DNA of 64,000 bases from Pseudomonas fontis. GTDB lineage: Bacteria > Pseudomonadota > Gammaproteobacteria > Pseudomonadales > Pseudomonadaceae. Shown here piece after piece: positions 54,110-63,859 of this stretch (the first letter of the stretch is position 1; the number at the start of each line of letters is the position of its first letter). Both the position numbers and the translations under genes were made by a program. A model generated the notes under the pieces. That model was not told where the DNA came from. It ran no database searches and was given only the letters and a program-made list of their open reading frames with translations. Location of the stretch: the NCBI RefSeq assembly GCF_028656955.1, contig NZ_JAMDGY010000053.1, positions 1-64,000 of the forward strand, in the 5' to 3' direction.

Positions 54110-56368
54110 TTAGAAGTCCACGGTAGCGGACAGCTCGAAGGTGCGCGGGGCACCCAGGCCAAGGCTGGCGGTCAGCGGTACGCCCCAGTAGTCCTTGTTG
54201 GTCAGGTTGGAGACGTTGGCCCGCAGGGTCACCGGGCGGCTTGCTACCTGGGTGGCGAAGCGTGCGCCGACGTCGAAGATCGTGTAACCGGGGATCGACA
54301 GGCTGTTGTCGGCACTGATGTACTGCTTGGAGAGCGAGGTGGCGTTGGCGGTCAGCGTCAAGCCGTCGACCACGGGGGTGTCCCATTCCACGCCGAGCTT
54401 GCCTTGCAGTTTGGGATAGGCGGTGGCGGTCTTGCCTTCGTTGACACCGCCTGCGGTCTTGGTCAGCTTGGGGTCGACATAGGCAATGCCGCCCATCAGG
54501 CGCAGATCGATCAGCGGTGAGCCGAAGAAGCCCCATTCCACGCCACGGTTACGCTGCTCTCCACCAAACGAGAAGATGTTGGTGGCCGGGTCGGTGTAGC
54601 TGCTTGGACGCTTGATTTCGTACAGCGCCAGGGTATGGGTGAACGTACCCAGGTCCAGCTTCAGGCCGACTTCCTTCTGCTTGGATTTGAACGGTTCGAA
54701 CACCGTGCCGGCGTTGGCGGCGCTGACAGGCGCCGTGGCACCCTTGCTCAGGCCCTCGATGTAGTTGGCATAGAGCGAAAGGTTGTCGGTGAGCTTGAAC
54801 AGTATTGCGCCCGAAGGGGTGGTGGCGTGGGTGTCGTAGTTGGGCTTGTTGCGCGCGCCGGTCCCGGTGTTGAAGGTGTCGGTGACCACTTCCTGGCGAC
54901 GTACGCCGAGGGTCAGTTGCAGGCGGTTGTCGAACATCGACAGGGTGTCGGCGATGCCGTAGCTCTTCAGGTCGTTTTCCGTGTGGATGATCAGCGGCCA
55001 GGCTTCCGCCGCCTTGGGGCCCCAGACCGGATGGTAGATGTTGGTGGTCCAGTTCGCGCCGGGTACCGACCTGCGGCCCCAGTCCTTTTCCTTGTCGGAG
55101 TACTGGGTGGCGTTCACCGACCATTGATGGTTGATGCCGAACGTGTCGAAGTGGCCGCGCAGGCCTACCTCTGCGGAGGTCTTCTCGATCTCGAACTTCA
55201 GCTGGCCCATGGTGGTGGTGAAGTCACCGGCGTTGTTGATCAGCGTGGCAGACAGCGCACCGCTGTACTTGTAGTTGGTCTTGCTGGTGCCGATGGCCGC
55301 ATAGGCCATCAGTTGATCGTTCAGGTCATATTCGCCGCGCAGGATCGCGCCTTTGTCCTTGCTCTCGACGTAGGCCCAGTCGGGGTTGAGCAAGGTGTCG
55401 GCTTTCGGTGGCTTGGGTATCGCGACGCCGGCAGCCAGGCCGATGCCGCGGTTCTGTCCCTTGATGTAGTCGTCGCTGTCGAACAGGTCGAGGGACAGGC
55501 GCGCGCGCTCGCCACGCCAGTCCAGGGCCAATGAGGTGAGCCCGTTGCGCCGGCTCTGGTGGTCGATGGCCGCGTCACCATCACGGTAGACACCGTTGAA
55601 GCGCACGCCGAACTGGTTGTCTTCACCAAAGCGTCGGCCGATGTCCAGGTGCCCACCGAACTGTGAGTCGGACTCGTAGATGCCGGTCAGGCGCGTCAGC
55701 GGCGTATCACCGGCACGTTTGGGAATCAGGTTGACCGTTCCTCCCACCGAACCACCCGGCGGCATGCCGTTGAGCAGCGCCGAAGGGCCCTTGAGCACTT
55801 CAATGCGTTCGTACATTTCCGGGGATGCCCGGTAGAAGGGCGCCATGCCGTACAGGCCATCGACGGTCATGTCGCTGACGCTGGAGGAGAAACCGCGAAT
55901 CGAGTAGTTCTCGCTGTACGTGCCGCTCAGGCCGTTGCTGAACACCGAGGGGTCGGTGGCGGCGATCACGTCGGTGATGTCTTTGGCTTGCAGGTCCTGG
56001 ATGTATTTTTCCGTGTAGCTGATGGTGCTGAACGGCGTCTCCATGATGTCCTTGTTGCCCAGCAACCCGACCCGGCCCCCGGTCGCAACCTGGCCGCCGG
56101 CGTACTCGGGCGGCAGGTTGTCGGCGGGCAGGTGGGTGCCTTCGACCGTGGTTTCCGAGAGCACCAGGCTCTCGCTGGCCGCCTCGGCTTTGGCCGGTTC
56201 AGCCTGTTCGGTCTGCGCGTCGGGTTGCGCTGCGGTCACGGCCATGGACACGCCGCCCAGGCCGAGCAGCAATGCCATGTTTACGGCGGTGAAGGTGCGG
56301 TTCAATGCGAATTGCGGCGCCTGCGACAAGGCTGGGTTGAAGCGCCGTGGCTTACAGCGTTCCGACAT
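54110..56368 (-). CDS. TonB-dependent siderophore receptor
   Basis: A 752-residue outer membrane receptor. A long signal region (helix around MALLLGLGGVSMAVTAAQ), a plug with ETPFSTISYTEKYIQ, DPSVFSNGLSGTYSENY and IRGFSSSVSDMTVDGL, then GPSALLNGMPPGGSVGG and a barrel ending ELSATVDF with terminal Phe. No N-terminal STN signalling domain, so it does not itself act as a FecA/FpvA-type transducer. A Fur box lies 74-95 bases before the ATG. It belongs with the ABC genes that follow upstream on the same strand. Siderophore identity is not readable; a catechol or mixed type is suggested by the CeuE-like binding protein. Confidence 0.92.
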   Translation of the reverse strand: MSERCKPRRFNPALSQAPQFALNRTFTAVNMALLLGLGGVSMAVTAAQPDAQTEQAEPAKAEAASESLVLSETTVEGTHLPADNLPPEYAGGQVATGGRVGLLGNKDIMETPFSTISYTEKYIQDLQAKDITDVIAATDPSVFSNGLSGTYSENYSIRGFSSSVSDMTVDGLYGMAPFYRASPEMYERIEVLKGPSALLNGMPPGGSVGGTVNLIPKRAGDTPLTRLTGIYESDSQFGGHLDIGRRFGEDNQFGVRFNGVYRDGDAAIDHQSRRNGLTSLALDWRGERARLSLDLFDSDDYIKGQNRGIGLAAGVAIPKPPKADTLLNPDWAYVESKDKGAILRGEYDLNDQLMAYAAIGTSKTNYKYSGALSATLINNAGDFTTTMGQLKFEIEKTSAEVGLRGHFDTFGINHQWSVNATQYSDKEKDWGRRSVPGANWTTNIYHPVWGPKAAEAWPLIIHTENDLKSYGIADTLSMFDNRLQLTLGVRRQEVVTDTFNTGTGARNKPNYDTHATTPSGAILFKLTDNLSLYANYIEGLSKGATAPVSAANAGTVFEPFKSKQKEVGLKLDLGTFTHTLALYEIKRPSSYTDPATNIFSFGGEQRNRGVEWGFFGSPLIDLRLMGGIAYVDPKLTKTAGGVNEGKTATAYPKLQGKLGVEWDTPVVDGLTLTANATSLSKQYISADNSLSIPGYTIFDVGARFATQVASRPVTLRANVSNLTNKDYWGVPLTASLGLGAPRTFELSATVDF

Positions 56369-56392
56369 GCTGGATTCCTTTCGATTCGGAGA

Positions 56393-56413
56393 CTAGTGAG
56401 GGGGATTCACTAG
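56393..56413. promoter_or_regulatory. Palindrome in the receptor leader
   Basis: CTAGTGA and TCACTAG are separated by seven bases, 25-45 bases before the receptor ATG. It could be an operator for a local regulator or an mRNA hairpin. Confidence 0.4.
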
Positions 56414-56441
56414 GTATTCCGAACCAGAGTCACAAATCCTC

Positions 56442-56463
56442 AGTGAAAATCATTAGCATTTGT
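56442..56463 (-). promoter_or_regulatory. Fur box for the siderophore receptor
   Basis: On the minus strand AAATGCTAATGATTTTCA resembles the Fur consensus GATAATGATAATCATTATC in most positions. It lies between the terminator of the ABC operon and the receptor gene. Confidence 0.75.
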
Positions 56464-56493
56464 AAAAAGGCCAGTACCGCGATGGCACTGGCC
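56464..56493 (-). terminator. Intrinsic terminator after the siderophore-binding protein gene
   Basis: GGCCAGTGCC and GGTACTGGCC pair (one G-U) around a five-base loop and are followed by TTTTT. The receptor gene therefore has its own promoter. Confidence 0.85.
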
Positions 56494-56522
56494 GTTGATC
56501 TGGCACCCACAGCGATGGCGAA

Positions 56523-57515
56523 TCAGCCCTGATAGCCCTGCACCACTTCATCCGCCATGCGGTTCAGGCAGGTCACGCTGGCGGTGCACAGGTACCAGGT
56601 CTGGGCATCGACGAAGATCACCCGGCCGTTGCTCCAGGCCTTGGTCTTGCGCAGCAGGGGGTTGTCCAGGCTGTCGAGGTTGAGCGCCGGGCGCCGCTCC
56701 ATGACCGCCGTGCGGTCGATGACATAGAGAATGTCGGGGTCGGCCTGCTGGATGAATTCATTGGAAATCGGCTGGCCATGCAAGCCGGCCTCGATATCGG
56801 TGCTGGCCGGCTTCACGCCCAGGGTGTCGAAGATGAAGCCATAGCGCGACTTCACGCCATAGGAGGTGAACGCGCCGTTGTTGTGCAGCACGATCAACGC
56901 TTTTTCAGGGCGGCCTTCGGTCACCTTGCGGGTCTGTTCGACCTTGGCGTCCATCTGCGCGACTTTCTCGCGGGCCAGGTCTTCCTTGCCGAAAATCCGC
57001 CCGAGGGTGGTCAGGTGGGTTTTCGCCGCATCGATGAAGTTGCCCTGCTTGTTGCTCAGGTCGACATCGTCGTACACGGTGGGGGCGATCTGGCTCAGCT
57101 CGGCATAGCTCTGCGCCTGCAAGGGCGAGATCAGGATCAGGTCGGGCTTGAGCGCATGCAGCCGTTCGAGGTTGGGCTGGATGGTGGTGCCGACATCGGC
57201 CACGTTCGGGTCGTCGCGGTACTTGATCAGGAAGTCGGCCACGTAGTCCTTGGCCATGCCCACCACTGGAGCCCCCAGTTGGTCGAGGCTGTCCAGCTCG
57301 CTCATGTCGAACGCCACCACCCGCTCAGGCAACTTGTTGATCGCCGTGGTGCCCAGTGGGTGCTCGATCTTGATCGGGGTGTAGGGCGCAGCTACCGGGA
57401 CGGTTGCGGCTGTCGCGGTGGCTTCGCTCGCCGGTTTGTCACAGCCTTGCAGCGCGGTGGCCATGGTGATTGCCAGCAGCACGCCGGTAATCGTGTTCAG
57501 CTTTCCAGCACTCAT
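56523..57515 (-). CDS. Ferric siderophore ABC transporter substrate-binding lipoprotein, CeuE-like
   Basis: A 330-residue lipoprotein; LQGC is the lipobox (Cys about 25), so it is anchored by lipid at the inner membrane. IKIEHPLGTTAINKLPERVVAFDM, GAPVVGMAKDY, and KPDLILISPLQAQSYAELSQIAPTV are typical of the CeuE/FatB/VctP helical-backbone binding protein group (FecB family). It passes the iron complex to the FecCD permeases. Start overlaps the ATPase stop (ATGA). Confidence 0.93.
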   Translation of the reverse strand: MSAGKLNTITGVLLAITMATALQGCDKPASEATATAATVPVAAPYTPIKIEHPLGTTAINKLPERVVAFDMSELDSLDQLGAPVVGMAKDYVADFLIKYRDDPNVADVGTTIQPNLERLHALKPDLILISPLQAQSYAELSQIAPTVYDDVDLSNKQGNFIDAAKTHLTTLGRIFGKEDLAREKVAQMDAKVEQTRKVTEGRPEKALIVLHNNGAFTSYGVKSRYGFIFDTLGVKPASTDIEAGLHGQPISNEFIQQADPDILYVIDRTAVMERRPALNLDSLDNPLLRKTKAWSNGRVIFVDAQTWYLCTASVTCLNRMADEVVQGYQG

Positions 57516-58294
57516 ATCAGTTCCCTTGACGTTGATGGGTTGAAGTAGTTGCAGACGAAACCCTGCTCACTGCGCAGGATCTCGAAATCCAGGTCGAACA
57601 GGTCGCGCAGGCACGCCTCGTTGACCACCTGCGCCACCGGCCCATGGCAATGCACGGCGCCGCGCTTCATGGCGACGATATGGTCGGAATAGTTGGCGGC
57701 GAAGTTGATGTCGTGGACCACCAGGATCACCGTGCGGCCCTGCTCGTCGCATAGGCGACGCAGGGCGCGCATGATCAGCACGGCGTGCTTCATGTCGAGG
57801 TTGTTGAGCGGCTCATCCAGCAGCAGGTAGTCGGTTTGCTGGGCGATGGTCATGGCCAGGAACGCCATCTGCCGCTGCCCGCCACTGAGCTCGTCGATGT
57901 AGGACAGGCGCAGCGCCTGCAGCGACAAAAAAGTGATGGCCTCATCGATGGCCTGGTGATCGGCGGCGGTCAGGTTGCCCCGGCTGTAGGGAAAGCGGCC
58001 GAACGCGACCAACTCCTCGACGGTCAGGCGCAGGTTGAATTCCGGGGCCTGGCGCAGGGTGGCGACCTGCTTGGCGTAGTCGCGGATCGGAATCGAGGCA
58101 ATGCTGCGCCCGCCAAGCTTGAGCTCGCCGCGTGTCGGCGCCTGCAAGCGTGCGATCAGCATCAGCAGGGTGGTCTTGCCCGCGCCGTTGGGGCCGATCA
58201 ATGACGTCACCTGCCCCGGCGGGAACTCGATGCTGACATCGTTCAGCACCTGCTGGTTGCCGTAGGCCTTGTAGACATGGCTAAGGGAGATCAT
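57512..58294 (-). CDS. Iron-siderophore ABC transporter ATPase
   Basis: A 260-residue ABC ATPase. Walker A GPNGAGKTT, Q-loop region RQAPEFNLRL, signature LSGGQRQM, Walker B LLLDEPLNNLD and the H-loop VVHDINFAANY are all intact. CeuD/FepC family. It energises the two permeases encoded just upstream, with four-base overlaps on both sides. Confidence 0.95.
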   Translation of the reverse strand: MISLSHVYKAYGNQQVLNDVSIEFPPGQVTSLIGPNGAGKTTLLMLIARLQAPTRGELKLGGRSIASIPIRDYAKQVATLRQAPEFNLRLTVEELVAFGRFPYSRGNLTAADHQAIDEAITFLSLQALRLSYIDELSGGQRQMAFLAMTIAQQTDYLLLDEPLNNLDMKHAVLIMRALRRLCDEQGRTVILVVHDINFAANYSDHIVAMKRGAVHCHGPVAQVVNEACLRDLFDLDFEILRSEQGFVCNYFNPSTSRELI

Positions 58295-59241
58295 GCGCTG
58301 CCTCGTGTGCGAACCATCAGCGTGAGGAAGTACACGCCACAGACCAGGTTGATCAGAATGCTGACGGAGGTGTTGTAGTTGAACAGTTGCTCGACCAGGT
58401 ACTGGGCGATGATTAACAGGGCGATGGCAATCGCGCTGGCCATGGGCAGGGTGACGCGGTGCCGGTTGGTGCGGGCCAGTGCATAGGTGATGTTGGCGAC
58501 GAACACGCCCATGAACGCGGTCGGCCCGACCAGGCTGGTGGAGACCGCCACCAGCACGGCAATCAGCGCCAATTGCAGGCTGACGCTGCGCAGGTAGTCG
58601 ACCCCCAGGGAAATCGCCTGGTCACGCCCCAGCGACAGCACGTCGAGCAGCGGCAGGGTGCGCTGCACCAGCAGGCAAACCAGCGCCACCAGCAGCCCCG
58701 AATAGATCACCTGCGCCGGCTGCGCCTTGTTGAACGAGGCGTAGTTGAAGCCTTGCAGGATCGAGAATTCGCCGGGGCTGATCTTCAGCTGGATGAACTG
58801 GGTGAAGGTCGCCATGACCATGCTCAGTACCAGCCCCAGCAGCAACAGCATGTACACGTTGTTGCGACCGTTGCGAAACAGCCAGCGGTGGATCAGCCAG
58901 GAATAGCCGAGCATCAGCAGGATCGACAGCAGCACATTGCCGTGGCGCCCCAGCAGCACCAGGCTCTGGGTGCCCAGCAGCAGGATCAGCAGTGCCTGGA
59001 ACAACAGGTAGATGGCCTCATAACCCATGATGGCCGGGGTCAGGATGCGGTTGCCGGCGATGGTCTGGAAAATCACCGAGGCATAGGCGATGCACACCCC
59101 GGCAATGCCGATGGCCGCCAGGCGGGTCAGCCGCTTGGGGATCACGTAGGCGAAGTCCAGGCCCGAGCCCAGCAGCAGGAAGCCTAGCGCCAGGGCCAGC
59201 ACCAGCAGCCAGACGCCGTAACGGGCAAGTAGGCGGCTCAT
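58291..59241 (-). CDS. Iron-siderophore ABC transporter permease 2
   Basis: A 316-residue FecCD-type permease with about nine or ten helices. AAIGIAGVCIAYASVIFQTIAGNRILTP gives the start of the family core, and LVGPTAFMGVFVANITYALAR the loop that contacts the ATPase (EAA-like). CeuC/FatC type. It pairs with the product of the overlapping upstream gene. Confidence 0.93.
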   Translation of the reverse strand: MSRLLARYGVWLLVLALALGFLLLGSGLDFAYVIPKRLTRLAAIGIAGVCIAYASVIFQTIAGNRILTPAIMGYEAIYLLFQALLILLLGTQSLVLLGRHGNVLLSILLMLGYSWLIHRWLFRNGRNNVYMLLLLGLVLSMVMATFTQFIQLKISPGEFSILQGFNYASFNKAQPAQVIYSGLLVALVCLLVQRTLPLLDVLSLGRDQAISLGVDYLRSVSLQLALIAVLVAVSTSLVGPTAFMGVFVANITYALARTNRHRVTLPMASAIAIALLIIAQYLVEQLFNYNTSVSILINLVCGVYFLTLMVRTRGSA

Positions 59242-60182
59242 GTGTACTTCCTGATCAGCAGCACGAGGAACACCACGCCACCCACGCTGCCGGCGGTGAG
59301 GCCGATGGGCACTTCGAACGGGTAGATCAACAGGCGCCCGAGGATGTCGCAGGCCAGCAGCAGCGATGCCCCGTACAGGGCCACGATGGGCAGGGTGCGC
59401 TCGAGGTTTTCGCCGTAGTACATCGCCACCAGGTTGGGCACCACCAGCCCGACAAACGGGATCGCGCCCACGGTGATCACCGTGGCGGAGACGGTCACCG
59501 CCACCAGCATCAGGCCCAGCGTCGCATTGGCCGTGTAGTTCAGGCCCAGGCTGCTGGCCATGCCTTCACCCATGGCCAGCACGGTGAAACGCTGGGCGAA
59601 CAGGTAGGTCAGCACCACGATCGGCAGGATCAGGTAGATGATTTCGTAGTTGCCCTGGACGATCTTGGAAAAGTCCCCCAGCAACCAGCCCTGCATGCTT
59701 TGCAGGAAGTTGTGGCGGTAGGCGTAGAACTCGGCGATGGCGCTCAGCACACTGCCATACATCAGGCCCACCACCGGCACCAGCACGATGCTCTTGAACT
59801 TGATGTGGCGGATGATGGCCACGTACAGCAGGCTGGCGACAAAGCAGAAGGCCAGGGCAAACAGCATCTTGCCCACGGTGCCGATCGACGGGACCACGGT
59901 CAGCGATATGAGGATGCCCAACTTGGCTGCATCCAGCCCGCCGGAAGTGGCCGGCTCGACAAAACGGTTGCGCACGATCTGCTGCAGGATCACTCCGCAC
60001 ATCGCCAGGCCCACGCCCGTCAGCACCAGTGCCGCCAGGCGCGGCAGGCGGCTGGCGGTGAGGGTCAGCCAGGCATCGTCGGAGAAACTCAGCAGTGCGC
60101 TCCAGGACACCTGCTTGACCCCGACCATCAGTGACAGGCAACAGAGCAGCAGAAACAGCAGGGGCAGGGCGGCGCGTCTCAA
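59238..60182 (-). CDS. Iron-siderophore ABC transporter permease 1
   Basis: A 314-residue FecCD-type permease with similar layout: LPRLAALVLTGVGLAMCGVILQQIVRNRFVEPAT and GAIPFVGLVVPNLVAMYYG are the family motifs (CeuB/FatD type). The start is TTG at 60182, which overlaps the upstream stop (TTGA); no in-frame ATG lies nearby until about residue 21. That start is fairly safe because the N-terminal helix begins right after it. Confidence 0.92.
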   Translation of the reverse strand: MRRAALPLLFLLLCCLSLMVGVKQVSWSALLSFSDDAWLTLTASRLPRLAALVLTGVGLAMCGVILQQIVRNRFVEPATSGGLDAAKLGILISLTVVPSIGTVGKMLFALAFCFVASLLYVAIIRHIKFKSIVLVPVVGLMYGSVLSAIAEFYAYRHNFLQSMQGWLLGDFSKIVQGNYEIIYLILPIVVLTYLFAQRFTVLAMGEGMASSLGLNYTANATLGLMLVAVTVSATVITVGAIPFVGLVVPNLVAMYYGENLERTLPIVALYGASLLLACDILGRLLIYPFEVPIGLTAGSVGGVVFLVLLIRKYT

Positions 60183-61948
60183 ACACTGCCCTCGCTGGCC
60201 GGCTCGCCTGCAATCCGCCAGCCCTTGGCGGCGCGCCGCTGGGCGAGGAAGTGGGCGTACAGGCCGGGTTGTTCACTCAGTTGTGCTGGCGAGCCGTGTT
60301 CGCTGACCTGGCCGTTGTCGAGCACCACGATCTGGTCGGCCATGGCGACCGTCGACAACTGGTGGGCAATCACGATCAGCGTGCGCTTGCCGCGCAAACG
60401 CGCCAGCGCCTCGGCAATCGCCGCCTGGTTTTCGGCATCGAGTGCGGCGGTGGCCTCGTCGACCAGCAGGATCGGTGCATCCTTGATCAGCGCCCGGGCA
60501 ATCGAGATGCGCTGGCGTTCGCCACCGGAAAGCCGCGTGCCGCCTTCGCCGACCGGGGTGTCCAGCCCTTGCGGCAGGCGCTCGATGATTTCCACCACGC
60601 CGGCCTGGCGTGCAGCTTCCATGACTTCGGCATCCGTGGCGTCGGCTTTGCCGATGCGGATGTTGTCGGCGATGCTGCCCTGGAACAGGTAGGCGTCCTG
60701 GAATATCTGGCTGATCTGCGCCGCCAGTTGGCCGCTGGACATCTGCCGCACATCCACGCCACCGACCAGGACGCTGCCCTGGCTGGCATCGAAGAACCGC
60801 GCAATCAGCCGCACCAGGGTGGTCTTGCCCGAGCCGGACGCACCGACCAACGCGGTCATGCTGCCCGGGGCAATCTGCAGGCTGACCTTGTGCAGTACAT
60901 CGGGTTGGTCGGTCTCGTAGCGCAAGCTCACGTCGCGCAGCTCAACCGCACCATCACTCGGTGCCTGCGGGTTGCGCGGCTGCGGCAATGGCTGCACGGC
61001 AAACAGTTCGCGTACCACTGCCAGTTGGCTGCGGGCGTTGCGCAGCACCTCGCTGTAGCTGGCCACCTCCAGCAGCGGGTCGACAAAGCGGCTGACCAGC
61101 AGCAACGCGAGCATGACCGCGACCACGGAACCTGCCGGCAGTTGGCTGCCGGTCAAGTCCCCCAGCCACAGCGCAGCGGCGATCAGCAGCGCGGCGAACG
61201 CGGCCTGCACCGCCCAGGTGTTGAACACCACCGACATCGCCGAAACATGAATCAGGTGCCGCGCCGACTGCTGCTGGCGGGTGATCGCCTGTTCAAGGAA
61301 GCGCGTGCCGCCGTCTTCGCCATTGAACGCCCGCAGCACCGACTGCGCCTGGGCGAACTCGACCATGCGCCGGCTGGTATGTGCGGTGTCGCTGTTGAAA
61401 CGTTCGTCGGCATGCTGGCCGAGGCGGGCGGTGAGCACGAACACGGCGAACAGGACTGGCAGGGTCAGCAGGGCGATCAAGCCCATGTGAATATTGAGGG
61501 TGAACAACGCCGCGACCACCACCACGGGAGTGACCACGCCGGTAATCACTGGGGTGAAGACGTGGGCGGGCAGCTGCGCCAGGGCCATCATTCCTTGCGA
61601 GGTGACATGGCTCAGGCGTGCGGTGTTGTGTGCGTTGAACCACCCCATCGGCAGCTGCGCGACATGATCACCCAGGCGATGACGGCCACGTTGCAGCACT
61701 GCGATGCCAACGCGAATGCCGGCTTTTTCAACCGTGCGCCGCAGCGCCCAGCACAGCAGCACGCCGACCAGCAGCACGGCCAGCCATTGCCAGGCAGTAC
61801 GCAGGTCTTCGGCCAGCAGGCTGTTGAAGACCGGCATCAGGGTGATGATGGTCAGCCCGCAGAGCACGCCATAGACCAGGGTCATGATGAGGTAGCGGTG
61901 CAGTACGGGCGCGTCGTCGCCCAGCAGTTGGATAAAGGTTTTCAGCAT
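60179..61948 (-). CDS. ABC transporter, fused membrane and ATPase domains (YbtQ/BarB-like)
   Basis: A 589-residue exporter-fold half-transporter with six helices (about 10-300) followed by an ATPase domain with Walker A GASGSGKTT, signature LSGGERQR, Walker B ILLVDEATAALD and H-loop IAHQLS. It resembles the YbtP/YbtQ (yersiniabactin) and BarA/BarB (acinetobactin) half-transporters that move siderophores; direction, import or export, cannot be read. It forms a heterodimer with the next gene's product, whose end overlaps its start by seven bases. Confidence 0.9.
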   Translation of the reverse strand: MLKTFIQLLGDDAPVLHRYLIMTLVYGVLCGLTIITLMPVFNSLLAEDLRTAWQWLAVLLVGVLLCWALRRTVEKAGIRVGIAVLQRGRHRLGDHVAQLPMGWFNAHNTARLSHVTSQGMMALAQLPAHVFTPVITGVVTPVVVVAALFTLNIHMGLIALLTLPVLFAVFVLTARLGQHADERFNSDTAHTSRRMVEFAQAQSVLRAFNGEDGGTRFLEQAITRQQQSARHLIHVSAMSVVFNTWAVQAAFAALLIAAALWLGDLTGSQLPAGSVVAVMLALLLVSRFVDPLLEVASYSEVLRNARSQLAVVRELFAVQPLPQPRNPQAPSDGAVELRDVSLRYETDQPDVLHKVSLQIAPGSMTALVGASGSGKTTLVRLIARFFDASQGSVLVGGVDVRQMSSGQLAAQISQIFQDAYLFQGSIADNIRIGKADATDAEVMEAARQAGVVEIIERLPQGLDTPVGEGGTRLSGGERQRISIARALIKDAPILLVDEATAALDAENQAAIAEALARLRGKRTLIVIAHQLSTVAMADQIVVLDNGQVSEHGSPAQLSEQPGLYAHFLAQRRAAKGWRIAGEPASEGSV

Positions 61949-63738
61949 GGTGATTGCGCCTTTTCCTTGGCCTGTTGATAACCGCCCAGTGCCCACAGCC
62001 GGGCGTACTGGCCGTTGCGCGCGAGCAATTGGGCGTGGTTGCCTTGTTCGCGGATGCTGCCGTTGTCGATCAGGATGATCTGGTCGGCGTGCATCACCGT
62101 GTCCAGGCGGTGGGCGATTACCAGCAGGGTGCGGCCACGGGCAAAGCGCGACAGGGCGTGCTGGATCTGCACCTCGTTTTGCGCATCGGCAGCGGCGGTG
62201 GCTTCGTCCAGTACCAGGATGGGCGGGTCGAGCAGCACTGCACGGGCGATGCTCACGCGTTGCAGTTCACCGCCGGAGAGCTGCGCGTCTTCACCGATGA
62301 CCGAGTCATAGCCGCGAGGCAGGGCGAGGATGCGCTGGTGAATGTTGGCGGTACGTGCCGCTGCCTCGATTTCTTCCTGGCTGGCGCCGGGGCGGCCCAG
62401 GGCGATGTTGTCGCGCAGGCTGGCATGGATCAGGCGAACCTCCTGCAACACGAAGCCGATATGTCGGTACAACTGCGCGGTATCGAGCTGGCGCAGGTCG
62501 ACACCGCCCAGGGTGATGCGCCCGGCGCTCGGGTCGAAGAAGCGCAACAACAGCCGGGCCAGGGTCGACTTGCCGGCACCGGATGCGCCGACAATCGCCG
62601 TGACGGTGCCGGGCTTGAGGGTGAAGCTGACGTCGTCGAGCACGCGGGTTTCGCCGTCGTAGCTGTAGCTCAGGTGCTCGACGCGCACTTGCGCGTTTTG
62701 CGCCAAGAGCGGGGCGGTACCGGCGAGGTTTTCCAGCACGGGCGTATGCAGCAGGGTGTGTACGCGCTGGGCTGCGCCGGTGGCGTTGTGCAGATCGTGG
62801 GTGATGTAGCTCATCAGCAACAGCGGGGCGCACATGCCCGGCGCGACCAGGGCGAACGGCAGTATTTGCAACGGGGTGATCCAGCCCAGGCTGACGAACA
62901 GCGTGCCAAATGCCAGGACGATGCCGAGTACCGCCACCGGGGTTATCAGGGCATGGGCGTTGGCCATTGCGCTGACCAGCGGCCGGGTGAAATCGGTGAA
63001 CGCTGCCGCGAAGGCATCGACGGCTTCGCGGTAGCTGCCATGGGCCTTGCCCTCGACGCCAAAGGCCTTGACCACCGGGATACCGTTGACGAACTCGACC
63101 ACGGCATTGTTGATCCGCGCCATGCCGGCACCGAAGGCCTGCATGTTCGCGCTGCTGGCTTTGGTGGCCCGCGCTACGAACAGGAAGAACAGCGGGAAGG
63201 GCAGCAGCGAGACGATTGCCATGCGCCAGTCCATGGCGAACAGGTACAGCACGGCAATCAGCGCCGCGCCGACGGTGCGGCCCAGGGTGGTGTAGAAATG
63301 CGCGGTCAGGCTGTGCAAGGTATTGATGTCTTCCTGCATGGCTTGCTTGACCTCGCCGGAGGCCCTGCTGGTAAACCAGCCCAGTGGCACCTTGGCCAGC
63401 CGCCGGGTAATCGCCAGGCGCAGGTGGCCGGTGATGCGGTTGTCGGCCAGGTGGGCAATCATCTCGCCCAGCGAGATCAGGATCATCCCCAGGAACAGGC
63501 AGCCCAGGCTGACGCCGAGTACCTGCCAGACCTGGCCGCCGATCTGCGCCCAGTTGCCGACCGCATCACCCTGGCTCAACGCAAGCTGGGCGATGTGGGC
63601 GATGCCAGCCAGCGGCACCATGGTCAGCATGCTGCCCAGGGCGGCGAGCGTGCCGGCGCCGATCAGGCGCCCGCGGATCGGCTGCAATACCTGGGATACC
63701 GTGCCGCTGGCGGTGGCCTTGGCCTCGTTGACGCTCAT
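61942..63738 (-). CDS. ABC transporter, fused membrane and ATPase domains (YbtP/BarA-like)
   Basis: A 598-residue half-transporter with the same layout: six helices (about 20-320), Walker A GASGAGKST, signature LSGGELQR, Walker B ILVLDEATAAAD and H-loop IAHRLD. The D-loop AAAD differs from the usual ALD/ASLD and is like the AFAD of YbtP-type proteins. CTGAGGAGGTTCA gives a strong RBS before ATG 63738. It is first in the transport operon, after the ECF sigma gene. Confidence 0.9.
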   Translation of the reverse strand: MSVNEAKATASGTVSQVLQPIRGRLIGAGTLAALGSMLTMVPLAGIAHIAQLALSQGDAVGNWAQIGGQVWQVLGVSLGCLFLGMILISLGEMIAHLADNRITGHLRLAITRRLAKVPLGWFTSRASGEVKQAMQEDINTLHSLTAHFYTTLGRTVGAALIAVLYLFAMDWRMAIVSLLPFPLFFLFVARATKASSANMQAFGAGMARINNAVVEFVNGIPVVKAFGVEGKAHGSYREAVDAFAAAFTDFTRPLVSAMANAHALITPVAVLGIVLAFGTLFVSLGWITPLQILPFALVAPGMCAPLLLMSYITHDLHNATGAAQRVHTLLHTPVLENLAGTAPLLAQNAQVRVEHLSYSYDGETRVLDDVSFTLKPGTVTAIVGASGAGKSTLARLLLRFFDPSAGRITLGGVDLRQLDTAQLYRHIGFVLQEVRLIHASLRDNIALGRPGASQEEIEAAARTANIHQRILALPRGYDSVIGEDAQLSGGELQRVSIARAVLLDPPILVLDEATAAADAQNEVQIQHALSRFARGRTLLVIAHRLDTVMHADQIILIDNGSIREQGNHAQLLARNGQYARLWALGGYQQAKEKAQSPC

Positions 63739-63859
63739 TGAACCTCCTCAGTAGCTGCTGCAGGCAGCGCCTTGGCGTGCCTGGTGTCCTTTGCGTGTGG
63801 GCGGATTGCGCGGTACTTACTGTGTATTACGAACAGCAGCGCAAAACCCTCAATCGGTT

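Noticed and set aside
60131-63741. Two long open frames antisense to the ABC half-transporters
   Set aside because: Shadows of intact genes with all ABC motifs on the minus strand.
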